Of a stretch of DNA of 64,000 nucleotides, positions 11,459 through 21,404 are shown in pieces. The notes below the pieces were generated by a model. It searched no databases. It was not told where the DNA came from and saw only the letters and a list, made by a program, of their open reading frames with translations. Positions within the stretch are counted from its first letter, which is position 1. Each line of letters starts with the position of its first letter. The position numbers and the translations under genes were made by a program. This stretch comes from Tuctoria greenei. Its lineage: Eukaryota > Streptophyta > Magnoliopsida > Poales > Poaceae. The stretch lies in the NCBI GenBank assembly GCA_036927565.1, contig JAYESD010000006.1:105683353-105747352 (forward strand), read 5' to 3'.

Positions 11459-13119
11459 TCAATTTTTAACTTTAGGCACCCAAGCCAACTTAGGTCCTCG
11501 TATGTGTGATACATGTGTCTTTGGGACCCAAAGTTGCTTGGGGAGCTTCCCCTTCATGCCCTTCATGTCCTTGCCAATGAACCTAGCCTTCACCTTGCCA
11601 TCTACTTTACTTAAGAGATAATAACGATCATTGAAAGTAGATTTGTAATTAATGGGCAACTTGGTAGAGGGTCGGTTAGGAAGAGGACACTCCCTTGTGT
11701 GGTGACCGGTGACCTCACAATGTTGGCAATAAGAACCAACTTCCTTGATGAAGCTTGTTCTAAGCTCCGATGAGGGCACCTTTCCTTTGTTAGGCACCGG
11801 GAAGGATCCAAGTCCTCTCTTGTTGAAGGCCTTTGCTTGTTGGAAGAGTATTTCCTTGTGTTTGACTTCCCCTTTTGAAAGTCTAGCCACACTAGTGCGG
11901 AGACTCTCAATTTCTTCCAACAAGTCCTTCTCCCTAGCGTTTGCTTTCAAAGACAAAGACTTGTTCAAGGCATTAGTCACATGAGAAGTAATGTATATCC
12001 TATCATTAAGAGTTTGCTTCTTTATATTTTTCAACTCTTGATCAAGCACGTCATGAGCAAGGTTAAGTGTTTGATGTTCTTGTACTAACTTGTTGTGCTC
12101 TTCCAAGAGTGTTTGGTGTGTTAAGTTAAGCTCATGATTATCTAACTTGATTTTAGCCTTTTCTTCCTCAATTTGCTTGACATGAGATTTGAGCGTGTCA
12201 TGCTCTTTGAGTATGCTTTCATACTTGTCAAGCAAATCGAGGTTAGCACTCTCAAGTCTAGCACGAGTTACTTCAAGAGCTTTAACCTTACTCTTTTCCC
12301 TATTAATGATAGCATGATATTCATTTATCAAAGAAGTTAAATCATCGGGGGAAAGCTCATCATCGCTAGAGTCGTCACATACCTTGGTGTTACCTTTCGC
12401 CATGAGGCACATGGGCGGTGGATGAAGAGGTGAGTCATCATAGTTGGCAATGGCGAGGCCGGCCAAACTTTCTTCTTCTCCTTCACTCTCTTCATCACTT
12501 GTTTCTTCGTCGGTGACCCATTCATTTGCCTCACACATGAACACCTTTTGTGGGCCATTTCTTTTCTTTGGGAAGAGTCTTGCCTTCTTGCCCTTGTCAT
12601 GTTTCCTCTTCCCAAAGGATCTTGGTTTGGGTTTGGCCTCTTCTTCATCATCTTCACTCTCTTCAAGCTTGCGATGCTTGATCTTGTAGTTCTCTCTTCT
12701 TTTGTCCGGTTTTGGACAATCATAGGAGATGTGGCCTTGATCACCACAATTGTAGCAAGTCTTGTGATCATCTCTCCTTGGTAGAAACGCTTTCTTCTTG
12801 GGATCAAAGGTGTATCCCTTCTTGGTAATCTTGGAGTTCGAGCGTGAGAAATTTCTCATCATCAATTCAAGCTCATCATCATCATCTTCACTTGATACTT
12901 GCTCTTCTTCACTTGAGCTAGGCTCAACCACCTTCTTCTTATTGAGGCTTGTTTTCTTGGTGGAGGCCTTTAGAGCAATTGTTTTTGAAGATGATTGCTC
13001 CATCATCTCAAGCACACTCATCTCATGAGCGTGAATTTCTCCAATGAGCTCCGAAACTACAATGTGGTCAAGAGACTCTTTTTGGAGCATGGAGTTGATG
13101 ATGTTGTACTTTGGCTTGG
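11459..13119 (-). pseudogene. copia gag of E1, C-terminal part
   Basis: Continuation of the gag whose start is at 25808; E2 separates the two parts. It contains the CCHC knuckle CYNCGDQGHISYDCP, Lys/Glu-rich linkers, a long coiled-coil region, a second knuckle CQHCEVTGHHTREC and the C-terminus LAWVPKVKN. It ends in TGA 14 bases before pol begins. Reading upstream across 13119 enters the LTR of E2, which creates a spurious fused N-terminus starting at 13171. E2 has the same gag intact. Confidence 0.9.
13115..13119. repeat. target-site duplication of E2 (CTTGG, left)
   Basis: CTTGG directly precedes TGAAAGC at 13120 and recurs at 25339-25343 right after the E2 LTR end. On the minus strand it is part of the codons for Lys-Pro-Lys in E1 gag. 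Confidence 0.95.
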
Positions 13120-14481
13120 TGAAAGCATCTAGGCCCCATGAGGTACGGTTTCGGTGATTAATGACAACCATTCGATATTACTAATGAATTTGTGAATGCA
13201 AGGTCCCAATAACACTCAATCAAATGAAATCAATATTACATTGGAGACACATATAAAATCAACCAATGAGATCAAATCGAATCATACGAAGACAAGAAGT
13301 GAAAGCTCTAACTTGATACTTGAAGACTATCAAAACAACACTTCAATCAAGTGTCAAAGAGGTCACAAGTTCAATTTCCAAAAGAACAACTCAAAACAAC
13401 TCGAAGTCAACAGATTGAACACACTGGATCATCCGATGTTTGTTGAGTTGACTGCATCGGTCGAGTTGTGTCAACAGAAGAAGAAGACCTCAGACAAATG
13501 CACTCACCGGATCATCCGATGTGAGTGGCTCAGTGACATTGGTCCATCATCACAGTTTGCAATACCATCGGACCAAGTGAAGTACCGGATCATCCGATGT
13601 GCAGAATTACATACATCGGTCGATCACTCTAGTAAGCTTCAAGATCAAGCAAAATTCTGGAGAAAGAGCCACCAGAGCATCCGACGAGAAGACAGGTCAA
13701 CATCGGTCTAACAACGGTCATATCTGACACAGTGACATCAGCTAATTTGGCTTTGACTGATGTTAACTGAAGGGGAGACATCGGATCATCCGGTGTTCGC
13801 AGAGAAGTGATGTCAGCCTACTTTTCCAACGGCTATTTCGTGGAGGCTGGCTATTTATACCCCTTCAACCTGTCAAATCGAAAAGACTTGAAGCCCAGAC
13901 ATACTCTACACATCCTAGAGCATTCAAGACATAGAGCTACCACTTTCACATCATTGTTCATCATTTGTACACCAAGAGATAGGCTAGAACTAGCTAGAGA
14001 TAGTGCTTGTGTGCCTCCATTCTAGGTGATTGGAGTCTCTAGTGTAGTGAGAGCCATAAGGGAGTGTCCCTTGGTGTGTGTGACTTCCGGAGCTTGCCAA
14101 GAGGATTGTGGAAGCCCGGAGGATTCAAAGTGTACAAGGCCTGAGCTCCACCTTGCCAAGGTTGGCGAACGGGGAAGAATAGTGAAGACCCCCTTGTCTC
14201 GGTGACTTGGGAGTGGCAAAACCCTTCGGTGGGTGCCACAACGTGGATATAGGAAGATCCTTGTGATCTTGCCGAACCACGGGATAAATTCCGTGTCCCT
14301 TGAGCGTTTGCATCCCTCTCCCTTTTACATTTATGCAATCTTCATTCCGCAACTTTAATTTACATTGATTGCATAAGATTAATCGCATATGGAATTGGGC
14401 TTTAAGTTGTTAGCTTTTAATTACCTTAAAATTTGAAAGAAAGCCCAATTCACCCCCCTCTTGGGCGTTTCAATCCTTACA
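13120..14481 (+). repeat. E2 5' LTR
   Basis: A 1,362-bp LTR from TGAAAGCATC to CCTTACA. U3 carries about ten imperfect palindromes or half-sites of the type CACCGGATCATCCGATGTG between 13425 and 13797. These are followed by the TATA box at 13852. The primer-binding site follows directly. Confidence 0.95.
13425..13859 (+). promoter_or_regulatory. LTR promoter of E2: palindrome cluster and TATA box
   Basis: Full palindromes CCGGATCATCCGATG occur near 13427, 13506, 13587 and 13780, interspersed with half-sites CATCGGTC. TATTTATA at 13852-13859 lies about 60 bp after the last copy, followed by CCCC. Palindromic motifs upstream of the TATA box are established for Sirevirus LTRs; the binding factor is not known to me. 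Confidence 0.75.
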
Positions 14482-14495
14482 ATTGGTATCAGATC
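14482..14495 (+). other. E2 primer-binding site
   Basis: TTGGTATCAGATCC directly after the LTR resembles the standard plant initiator-methionine tRNA site TGGTATCAGAGC, with a change near the 3' side. Confidence 0.85.
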
Positions 14496-14541
14496 CTTGT
14501 TGCTCTTTGGATCATTCTAGCCTCGCTGCTAGAGAGCTAAG

Positions 14542-16668
14542 ATGGCCAAGAATGGGGGTTCGGTTCCTACCTTCGAGGGCAAGAACTTTGCCTATTGGAA
14601 AGCACGCATGCGTGCCTACCTAGAGGCTATTGCTCCCGAAGTTTGGGAAGCGACCCATGCGGGGTTTGGAGATCTTAATTATGTTGGTGACCAACTAAAA
14701 TGGGATGCTAAAGCTAGAAATGCTATCTATGAATGCATAAGTCAAGACGTATTTGCTAGAATTGCTAGTAAAGAGAAAGCTTGTGAAATTTGGGCATGTT
14801 TAATTGAAATACATGAGGGCTCATCTTGTGTTAAAGAACTCAAATATCACTTGCTTAAATCCAAGTATCATGAATTCAAAATGCTTCCTCATGAGAATGT
14901 TAACCAAATGTTTTCTCGTTTAAATGTGCTCATTGAGGAGATTAACGCACTTGACATTGCTTCTCTTGGTAAGGGACTTATCAACCGCAAGATCCTCATG
15001 CTTCTACCCAAGCCCAAGTACAACATTATCAATTCAATGCTCCAAAAAGAATCACTTGACAACATTGAAGTTTCGGAGCTCATTGGAGAAATTCATGCTC
15101 ATGAGATGAGCGTACTTGGAATGATGGAGGAGTCATCGTCAAAGACCATTGCTCTCAAGGCTTCAACCAAGAAGAAAACTCCCAAGAAGAAGAGAGTGGT
15201 TGAGCCTAGCTCAAGTGAAGAAGAGCAAGCAACAACCGAAGAGGACGATGACGAGCTTGCGTTGATGATGAGGAAATTTTCACGTTTAAACTCCAAGATC
15301 GCAAAGAAGGGATACTCTTTTGATCCCAAGAAGAAAGCCTTCCTCCCAAGAAAAAATGAAAACAAGACTTGCTATAATTGTGGTGATCAAGGCCACATAT
15401 CATATGATTGTCCAAGACCGGACAAGAGGAAGGACAACCACAAGGGAAAGCATCGAAAGCTAGAAGAAAGTGATGAAGATGAAGAAGAGGTCAAGACCAA
15501 GCGCTCCTTTGGAAAGAAGAAATTTGACAAAGGCAAGAAGACCAAGCTCTTTCCAAAGAAGAGAAGAGGGCCTCAAAAAGTCTTCATGTGCGAGGCCAAT
15601 GAGTGGATCACGGATGAAGAATCAAGCGACGAAGAGAGTGAAGATGAAGAAAACTTGGCGGGCCTTGCCATCGTTGAAAAGGACAACTCACCTCTTCGTC
15701 CACCTCCTATGTGCCTCATGGCAAAAGGTAACACTAAGGTACGTGACGACTCTAGCGATGATGATGATGAGCTCTCCCCCGATAAATTAGCATCTATGAT
15801 TAATGAATACCATGTCATCATAAAAAGGGAAAAGAGCAAGGTTAAGGCACTTGAACAAGCTTGTGCTAAGCTTGAGAGTGCGAAGCTCGATTTGCATGAC
15901 AAGTATGTAACCATACTTAAAGAGCATGACACGCTCAAAACACATGTCAAGCAAATCGAGGAGGAAAATGCTCAAATCAAGCTTGATCATCATGAGCTTG
16001 ACTTAGCAAACCAAGCACTCTTGGGAAAGCACAATGACTTGGTTCAAGAACATGAAGTGCTTAACCGTGCTTATGAAGCAATTGAACTAAAAATGAAAAA
16101 CATGAAAAAGGAAACCCTTGATGGCAAAGTATCAACTACTTCACATGCCACTAATATTTTGGATAAGTCTTTGCCTTTGAAAGCAAGCCTTAGGGAGAAG
16201 GTGTTGATGGACGAGGTTGAAAGTCTCCACACTTGTGTGGCAAGACTTTCAAAGGGGGAGGACAAGCACAAGGAAATCCTCTACCAACAAGCTAAAGGCT
16301 TCAACAAGAGAGGACTTGGATCCTTCCCGGTGCTCAACAAAGGGAAGGTGCCCTCACCGGAGCTTAGGGCGAGCTTCATCAAAGAAGTTGGTTCCTATTG
16401 CCAACATTGTGAGGTCACCGGACATCACACGAGGGAGTGTCCTCTTCCCAACCGTCCTACCCCCAAATTGCCTCCTAACTACAAATCTACTTTCAATGAT
16501 TACCACTATCTCTTGAGCAAAGTAGGTGGCAAGGTGAAGGCAAGGTTCATCGGCAAAGACATTAAGGGCATGAAGGGGAAGCTCCCCAAGCAACTTTGGG
16601 TCCCAAAATCATTTGTATCACACATACAAGGACCTAAGTTGGCTTGGGTGCCTAAACTCAAAAACTAA
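14542..16668 (+). CDS. Sirevirus Gag (E2)
   Basis: A 708-residue structural protein that assembles the virus-like particle and packages element RNA. The start ATG at 14542 is 60 bp after the LTR and conserved with E1 (25808). The N-terminal 170 residues form the copia Gag region (FEGKNFAYWKARM, IYECIS, LLPKPKYN). A basic/acidic linker follows, then a CCHC knuckle CYNCGDQGHISYDC (about residues 277-290), Lys-rich stretches, a predicted coiled coil (about 415-560) and a second CCHC knuckle CQHCEVTGHHTREC (about 618-631). The length and coiled coil are typical of the enlarged Gag of Sireviruses. It ends with TAA 14 bases before the pol frame. This is the only intact gag in the window and could supply particles in trans. 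Confidence 0.92.
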   Translation: MAKNGGSVPTFEGKNFAYWKARMRAYLEAIAPEVWEATHAGFGDLNYVGDQLKWDAKARNAIYECISQDVFARIASKEKACEIWACLIEIHEGSSCVKELKYHLLKSKYHEFKMLPHENVNQMFSRLNVLIEEINALDIASLGKGLINRKILMLLPKPKYNIINSMLQKESLDNIEVSELIGEIHAHEMSVLGMMEESSSKTIALKASTKKKTPKKKRVVEPSSSEEEQATTEEDDDELALMMRKFSRLNSKIAKKGYSFDPKKKAFLPRKNENKTCYNCGDQGHISYDCPRPDKRKDNHKGKHRKLEESDEDEEEVKTKRSFGKKKFDKGKKTKLFPKKRRGPQKVFMCEANEWITDEESSDEESEDEENLAGLAIVEKDNSPLRPPPMCLMAKGNTKVRDDSSDDDDELSPDKLASMINEYHVIIKREKSKVKALEQACAKLESAKLDLHDKYVTILKEHDTLKTHVKQIEEENAQIKLDHHELDLANQALLGKHNDLVQEHEVLNRAYEAIELKMKNMKKETLDGKVSTTSHATNILDKSLPLKASLREKVLMDEVESLHTCVARLSKGEDKHKEILYQQAKGFNKRGLGSFPVLNKGKVPSPELRASFIKEVGSYCQHCEVTGHHTRECPLPNRPTPKLPPNYKSTFNDYHYLLSKVGGKVKARFIGKDIKGMKGKLPKQLWVPKSFVSHIQGPKLAWVPKLKN

Positions 16669-16682
16669 CTTCATGTGTGTAG
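16669..16682 (+). other. gag-pol junction: 14-nt spacer with frame change
   Basis: Gag stops at 16668 and pol opens at GTG 16683, straight after an in-frame TAG, in the frame two bases ahead. E1 has the same 14-nt spacing. The end of the spacer, TGTGTAG followed by GTGAAC, looks like a splice acceptor. In E2 an ACTAAC branch-point-like motif overlaps the gag stop. How pol is expressed is not evident. Confidence 0.5.
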
Positions 16683-19600
16683 GTGAACTACAAAGCCGGA
16701 GGAAAGCATTGGGTACTCGATATCGGGTGGACTCAACATATGACCGGCAATGATGGTATGTTCACCACCATAGAGAACCCCGACAATCATGAACAAGTCA
16801 CCTTTGGTGACAACTCAAAGGGGAAGGTAATTGGTTTAGGTAAAATTGCTATTTCGCATGATTTGTCCATTTCTAATGTACTATATGTTAATTCACATAG
16901 TTTCAATCTACTTTCCATTGCACAAGTATGTGATCTTGGACTAACGTGCACCTTTGACAAGAATGGTGTTGTAGTAAATAGTGAATCATGCAAAGAACTA
17001 ATCTTCAAAGGTTTTCGGCATGGACATCTTTACTTGGTGGACTTCTCCAACAAGGATGCTAGCTTGACCACTTGTCTTTTCACTAAGACAAGCTTGGGTT
17101 GGCTATGGCATCGACGCATTGCTCACATTGGGATGAGCAAGCTGAAGAAGTCGTTCAAGCTTGGGATGGTGACCGGCGTGAAGGATGTCACGTTTGAGAA
17201 GAACAAGCTTTGTAGCGCTTGTCAAGCCGGGAAGCAAGTTGCTTCACACCACCCAATGAAGACAATGGTGTCAACCTCAAAGCCGCTTGAACTACTCCAC
17301 ATGGACCTCTTCGGACTGTCCACATATCAAAGTCTTGGTGGTAATTTCTATTGTCTTGTTACTGTTGATGACTATTCTAGATATGCTTGGACCTTGTTTC
17401 TAGGTGACAAGGGTGAAACTACGAAAGTCTTCAAGACCTTTGCTAAACGTGCTCAAAGGGAATTTCAACTTCCCATCATCAAGGTCCGGAGTGACAACGA
17501 CACCGAGTTCAAAAACTACAACATTGGGGAGTGGTGTGATCGTGAAGGCGTGAAGCATGAGTTTTCGGCCACATACACCCCTCAACAAAACGGTGTCGTT
17601 GAAAGGAAGAACAAGACTCTCATCACCCTTTCTAGAGCAATGCTTTATGACTATGGCATGTCGGAGAAGTTTTGGGCCGAAGCAATCAACACGGCGTGCC
17701 ATGCCGCAAATAGGGTCTATCTTCATCGTCTACTTCAAAAGACCCCATATGAGCTCCTCATTGGGAGAAAGACCAACATCTCCTACTTCCGAGTCTTCGG
17801 GTGCAAGTGCTACATCTACCGCAAGAAAAGGCTCGGTAAGTTTGAAAGAAGGCGTGATGTTGGTATCTTTCTTGGTTATGCGTCAAACTCAAAAGCATAT
17901 CAAGTATTCAACCAAACCTCCGGGTTAGTTGAAGAAAGTTGTGATGTTGAGTTTGATGAGACTAATGGCTCCCAAGAGGAGAGTTTTGGTCATGATGATA
18001 TAGATGATGAGCCTCTACGAGAAGCCATGAAAAACATGACCATTGGAGACATCAAGCCCGAAGTTGAGGAAAGCCATGATCAAGGGGGAGCATCAAGTTC
18101 CAACATCAACACCTCCATGGCGCCTCAAGTTGATGAAGAAGAAGAGAAAGATGATCCATTGCCAATGCAAGATTCACAAGCCACACAACACCAACAACAA
18201 GAAGAAGAAGTCCAAGATCAAGTCCAACCACAAGACGAGCAAGATGCTTCACCACCCCCAAGTGCTTCACAATCACTAATGAGGCATGGACGCATCTCCA
18301 AGGCGCATCCGATTGATCAAATCATCGGAAGTCCGTCACGGGGAGTAAGTACTCGTACTCGCCATGTCGCTTCATTTTGTGAGCACTACTCTTTTGTTTC
18401 GTGTGTAGAACCCACTCATATAGAGAAAGCACTCCAAGATCCAAATTGGGTGATGGCCATGCAAGAAGAACTCAACAACTTCACCCGCAATGAAGTTTGG
18501 GTATTGGAGGAGCGACCCAAGGACAAGAACGTCATCGGAACGAAGTGGGTGTACCGCAACAAGCAAGACGAGAATGGCGTTGTGTTCCGCAACAAGGCAA
18601 GACTTGTGGCCAAGGGTTTTTCACAAGTTTAAGGAATAGACTTTGGAGAAACATTCGCTCCGGTCGCTCGGTTAGAAGCTATTCGTATACTCCTTGCTTT
18701 TGCTTCACATCACAATATAATGCTTTATCAAATGGATGTTAAAAGTGCCTTTCTTAATGGCTATATTAACGAGCTTGTTTATGTTGAGCAACCTCCCGGG
18801 TTTGAAGATCCGAGGAATCCTAACCATGTGTATAGGTTCCACAAGGCGCTCTACGGGCTCAAGCAAGCACCTAGGGCGTGGTATGAACGTCTAAGAGATT
18901 TCTTGGTCATGCAAGGATTCAAGATCGGGAGGGTGGACACCACACTCTTCACCAAGGACATCGACGGGGATTTATTTATTTGTCAAATTTATGTCGATGA
19001 TATCATTTTTGGCTCAACTAACAAATCTCTTAGCCATGAGTTTGGCACCATGATGTCTAGGGAATTCGAGATGTCAATGATTGGAGAGCTCAACTTCTTC
19101 CTTGGTTTTCAAATCAAGCAACTTCAAGAGGGGACCTTCATCTACCAAGAGAAGTACACCAAGGACCTCTTGAAGAAATTTGAGATGGGAGATTGTAGCA
19201 CAAGAAGTACTCCAATGGCGACAAATTGTCATCTCGACGCGGACTTGGACGGTAAACCTATTGATCAATCTCTCTACCGTTCCATGATTGGTTCATTGTT
19301 ATACCTTACCGCATCTAGGCCCGATATTATGTTTAGTGTGTGCTTGTGTGCACGCTTTCAAGCGGCACCTAAAGAATCGCATAAGAAGGCGGTCTTTAGG
19401 ATACTTCGGTATCTCAAGCATACCCCAAGTGTAGGTTTGTGGTACCCCAAGAACACTAGTTTCCATCTCTTGGGATACTCGGATTCGGACTTTGCCGGAT
19501 GCCGTGTGGATCGCAAGAGTACCTCCGGTGGGTGCCACTTACTTGGGCGTTCCCTAGTATCTTGGTCAAGCAAAAAGCAAAATTCCGTGGTTTTGTCCAC

Positions 19601-19943
19601 CGCGGAGGCGGAGTATATAGCGGTCGGTGCATGTTGTGCCCAAATTCTATATATGAAGCAAACCCTTTTGGACTTTGGAATTAAATTTGGTTGTGTGCCT
19701 CTCCTTTGTGACAATGAAAGTGCGGTCAAGATAGCTAGAAAGCCCGTTCAACACTCCCGCACTAAGCACATTGATATTCGCCATCACTTCTTGCGGGATC
19801 ATGAGGCTAAAGGAGACATCTCTTTGCAAGGTGTTAGATCCAAAGAACAATTGGCGGATATCTTCACAAAACCACATGATGAGAAAACCTTTTCTAGACT
19901 TCGAAGTGAATTAAATGTGCTAGATGCATCTAACGTCATGTAA
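16683..19943 (+). pseudogene. copia pol of E2 (PR-INT-RT-RNase H), one stop
   Basis: A nearly intact enzymatic polyprotein. The protease region near residue 12 reads DIGW where E1 has DSGC, so the DSG motif is altered and protease activity is doubtful. Then come the HHCC motif (HRRIAH...CSACQAGK), integrase D/D/E (HMDLFG, SDNDTEF, VVERKN), an acidic/Gln-rich linker, RT (MDVKSAFLNG, YVDDIIFG) and RNase H (YSDSDFAG, STAEAEYIAV, KHIDIRHHF). A single TAA at 18630-18632 falls in the N-terminal RT, where E1 has GAA (Glu). Beyond it the frame is open to 19943 without further breaks. The product would end after integrase unless the stop is read through. Confidence 0.92.
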
Positions 19944-20509
19944 GTTGCAATGTTCATGTATGGATGCATATCATATAGGTCTTGTCTAACTCCCAAAGGA
20001 TAGGGGTGAGCTAGAAATAGTTTTCTCTGAGGAAGCCTTTGGAAGGTTTAAACTTGGCAAGATAGATTTATTTTATGCCTTGCATGATCCCTGCCATATA
20101 GACTTGCACTCATTTAATTTCTTGCACTATAACTTGTTTGGCATTGCATACGGTAGATTGTCACAAAGGGGAACCCACCTCATGAGAAGGAGACTTGTTT
20201 AAAATACAATATCTCATCTCATATAAGGTGGAAAGAACAAAATGTTAGGTACGTTAATGCCTAGAGGAACATGCTTCAAAGAGATAGAAGTCTTCATACT
20301 CTACCTCACAAAGCATGAGCCTTACATTTTATTTGGATATTTTTCCTCCACTTTTCTCGGTGTTCCGTTTGCTTTAAGGTTTAGCCAAGCTATTGGCATA
20401 TTAGCTTTTTGAGGGGTAAGGGGTTGCCCAAAAAGTCCTAAGACATGTGTTTCTCTTTGATTGTTTGTTTGGTCAAAGGACATATATGGGATGTTTCTGT
20501 TCTGTTGTC
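19944..20509 (+). other. Non-coding spacer after pol (E2)
   Basis: About 570 bp without a supported reading frame, clearly homologous to the reverse complement of 7641-8218 in E1. Conservation in both copies shows it belongs to the element. Confidence 0.6.
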
Positions 20510-20900
20510 ATGGGATTATCCGATGCCTAAAACCCATCCATCATCGGATCAATAGGTGTTCATTCTTCAAGGGCCAGTTCAGTCAGAACCTCAAATGATA
20601 CGACGCGTTCATTCTGGAAAACATCGGTCCATCCGATGTTCACTCTTCTGGAGCTTTGGTCAATTCAACCGATGTTTACTTCCTCCTACGTCGGATCATC
20701 CGGTGTCAACATCACTCTGTTGAACACCCTTACTGTGATATTCGACCGATGATCAAAACCCTGGACGTCGGTCCATCCGGTGTCAACAGCAATTCTTGAA
20801 TATCCTTACTGTTGCATTCGACCGATGTTCATATTATCTAGCATCGGTCTATCCGGTGTTAAAATAACGGCTAGGGTTTGGGTTCCACTATCTAATCCCG
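20510..20900 (+). promoter_or_regulatory. Internal palindrome array and putative promoter of E2 extra ORF
   Basis: About eight copies or half-copies of the LTR-type motif occur, for example CATCGGTCCATCCGATG near 20612, GTCGGATCATCCGGTG near 20690, GTCGGTCCATCCGGTG near 20767 and CATCGGTCTATCCGGTG near 20842. The telobox CTAGGGTTT follows at about 20871. The region aligned with the E1 TATTTAAA box reads CTATCTAATC (20888-20897), so the TATA box may be decayed. The promoter role is inferred from architecture. Confidence 0.55.
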
Positions 20901-21404
20901 CGCGCCGCCGCCTCTTTCTCTCTCCCTGACGCCTCGCTCGCCCGTGCTCTCGCCGCCGCCGATCACGCCCAAATCGCCGCCGCCGACCACCGTCCACCAT
21001 GCCGCCGCCATTCTCCCTCGCGCCGCCGCCTCTCCCTCGCGCCGTCGCCTCTTCCTTGTGCTGCCACCACCACAACCTCGCGCCACCGCCTCTTCCTCGC
21101 GCCGCCGCCACCACAATCTTGCGCCGCCGCCGTGCTCCTGCCGGACACCGCCACACACCCGCGCCGCCTCACCTCCAAGCGCCGCGCCGCCATCTCCACA
21201 CCTCACCACCGCGCCCAAGCGCCGCCGCCGCCGCTCTCCACTGCCAAAGCTGCCCCACGCACACACCGCCCTCTCCACCTTCAACGTGTGCCATCCTCTA
21301 CGGTCGCGATCCCCTCGTCGCCGTTAGGGTTTCCCGGCCGCTTCAACCTTCGTGGTGCCGTTCCGTACATTGTCGACTTCGTCCACGAGCTTTACTTCGT
21401 TGCG
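20901..21404 (+). other. GC-rich leader of the E2 extra ORF
   Basis: CGCCGCC-rich, about 500 bp, with TTAGGGTTTCCCGG near 21325. Overlapping Pro/Ala/Arg-rich frames exist in all phases, but none is conserved with E1 as a start. It reads as a plant-like 5' untranslated region ahead of the ATG at 21405. Confidence 0.5.

Noticed and set aside
13120..13171. N-terminus of a 570-codon gag frame starting at 13171
   Set aside because: The first 17 or so codons are LTR sequence of E2 read through the insertion point. The true gag start of E1 is at 25808.
20806..21327. Gly/Arg-rich (minus) and Pro/Ala-rich (plus) frames in the E2 leader
   Set aside because: Both strands are open because of CCG repeats. 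The conserved start is the ATG at 21405.
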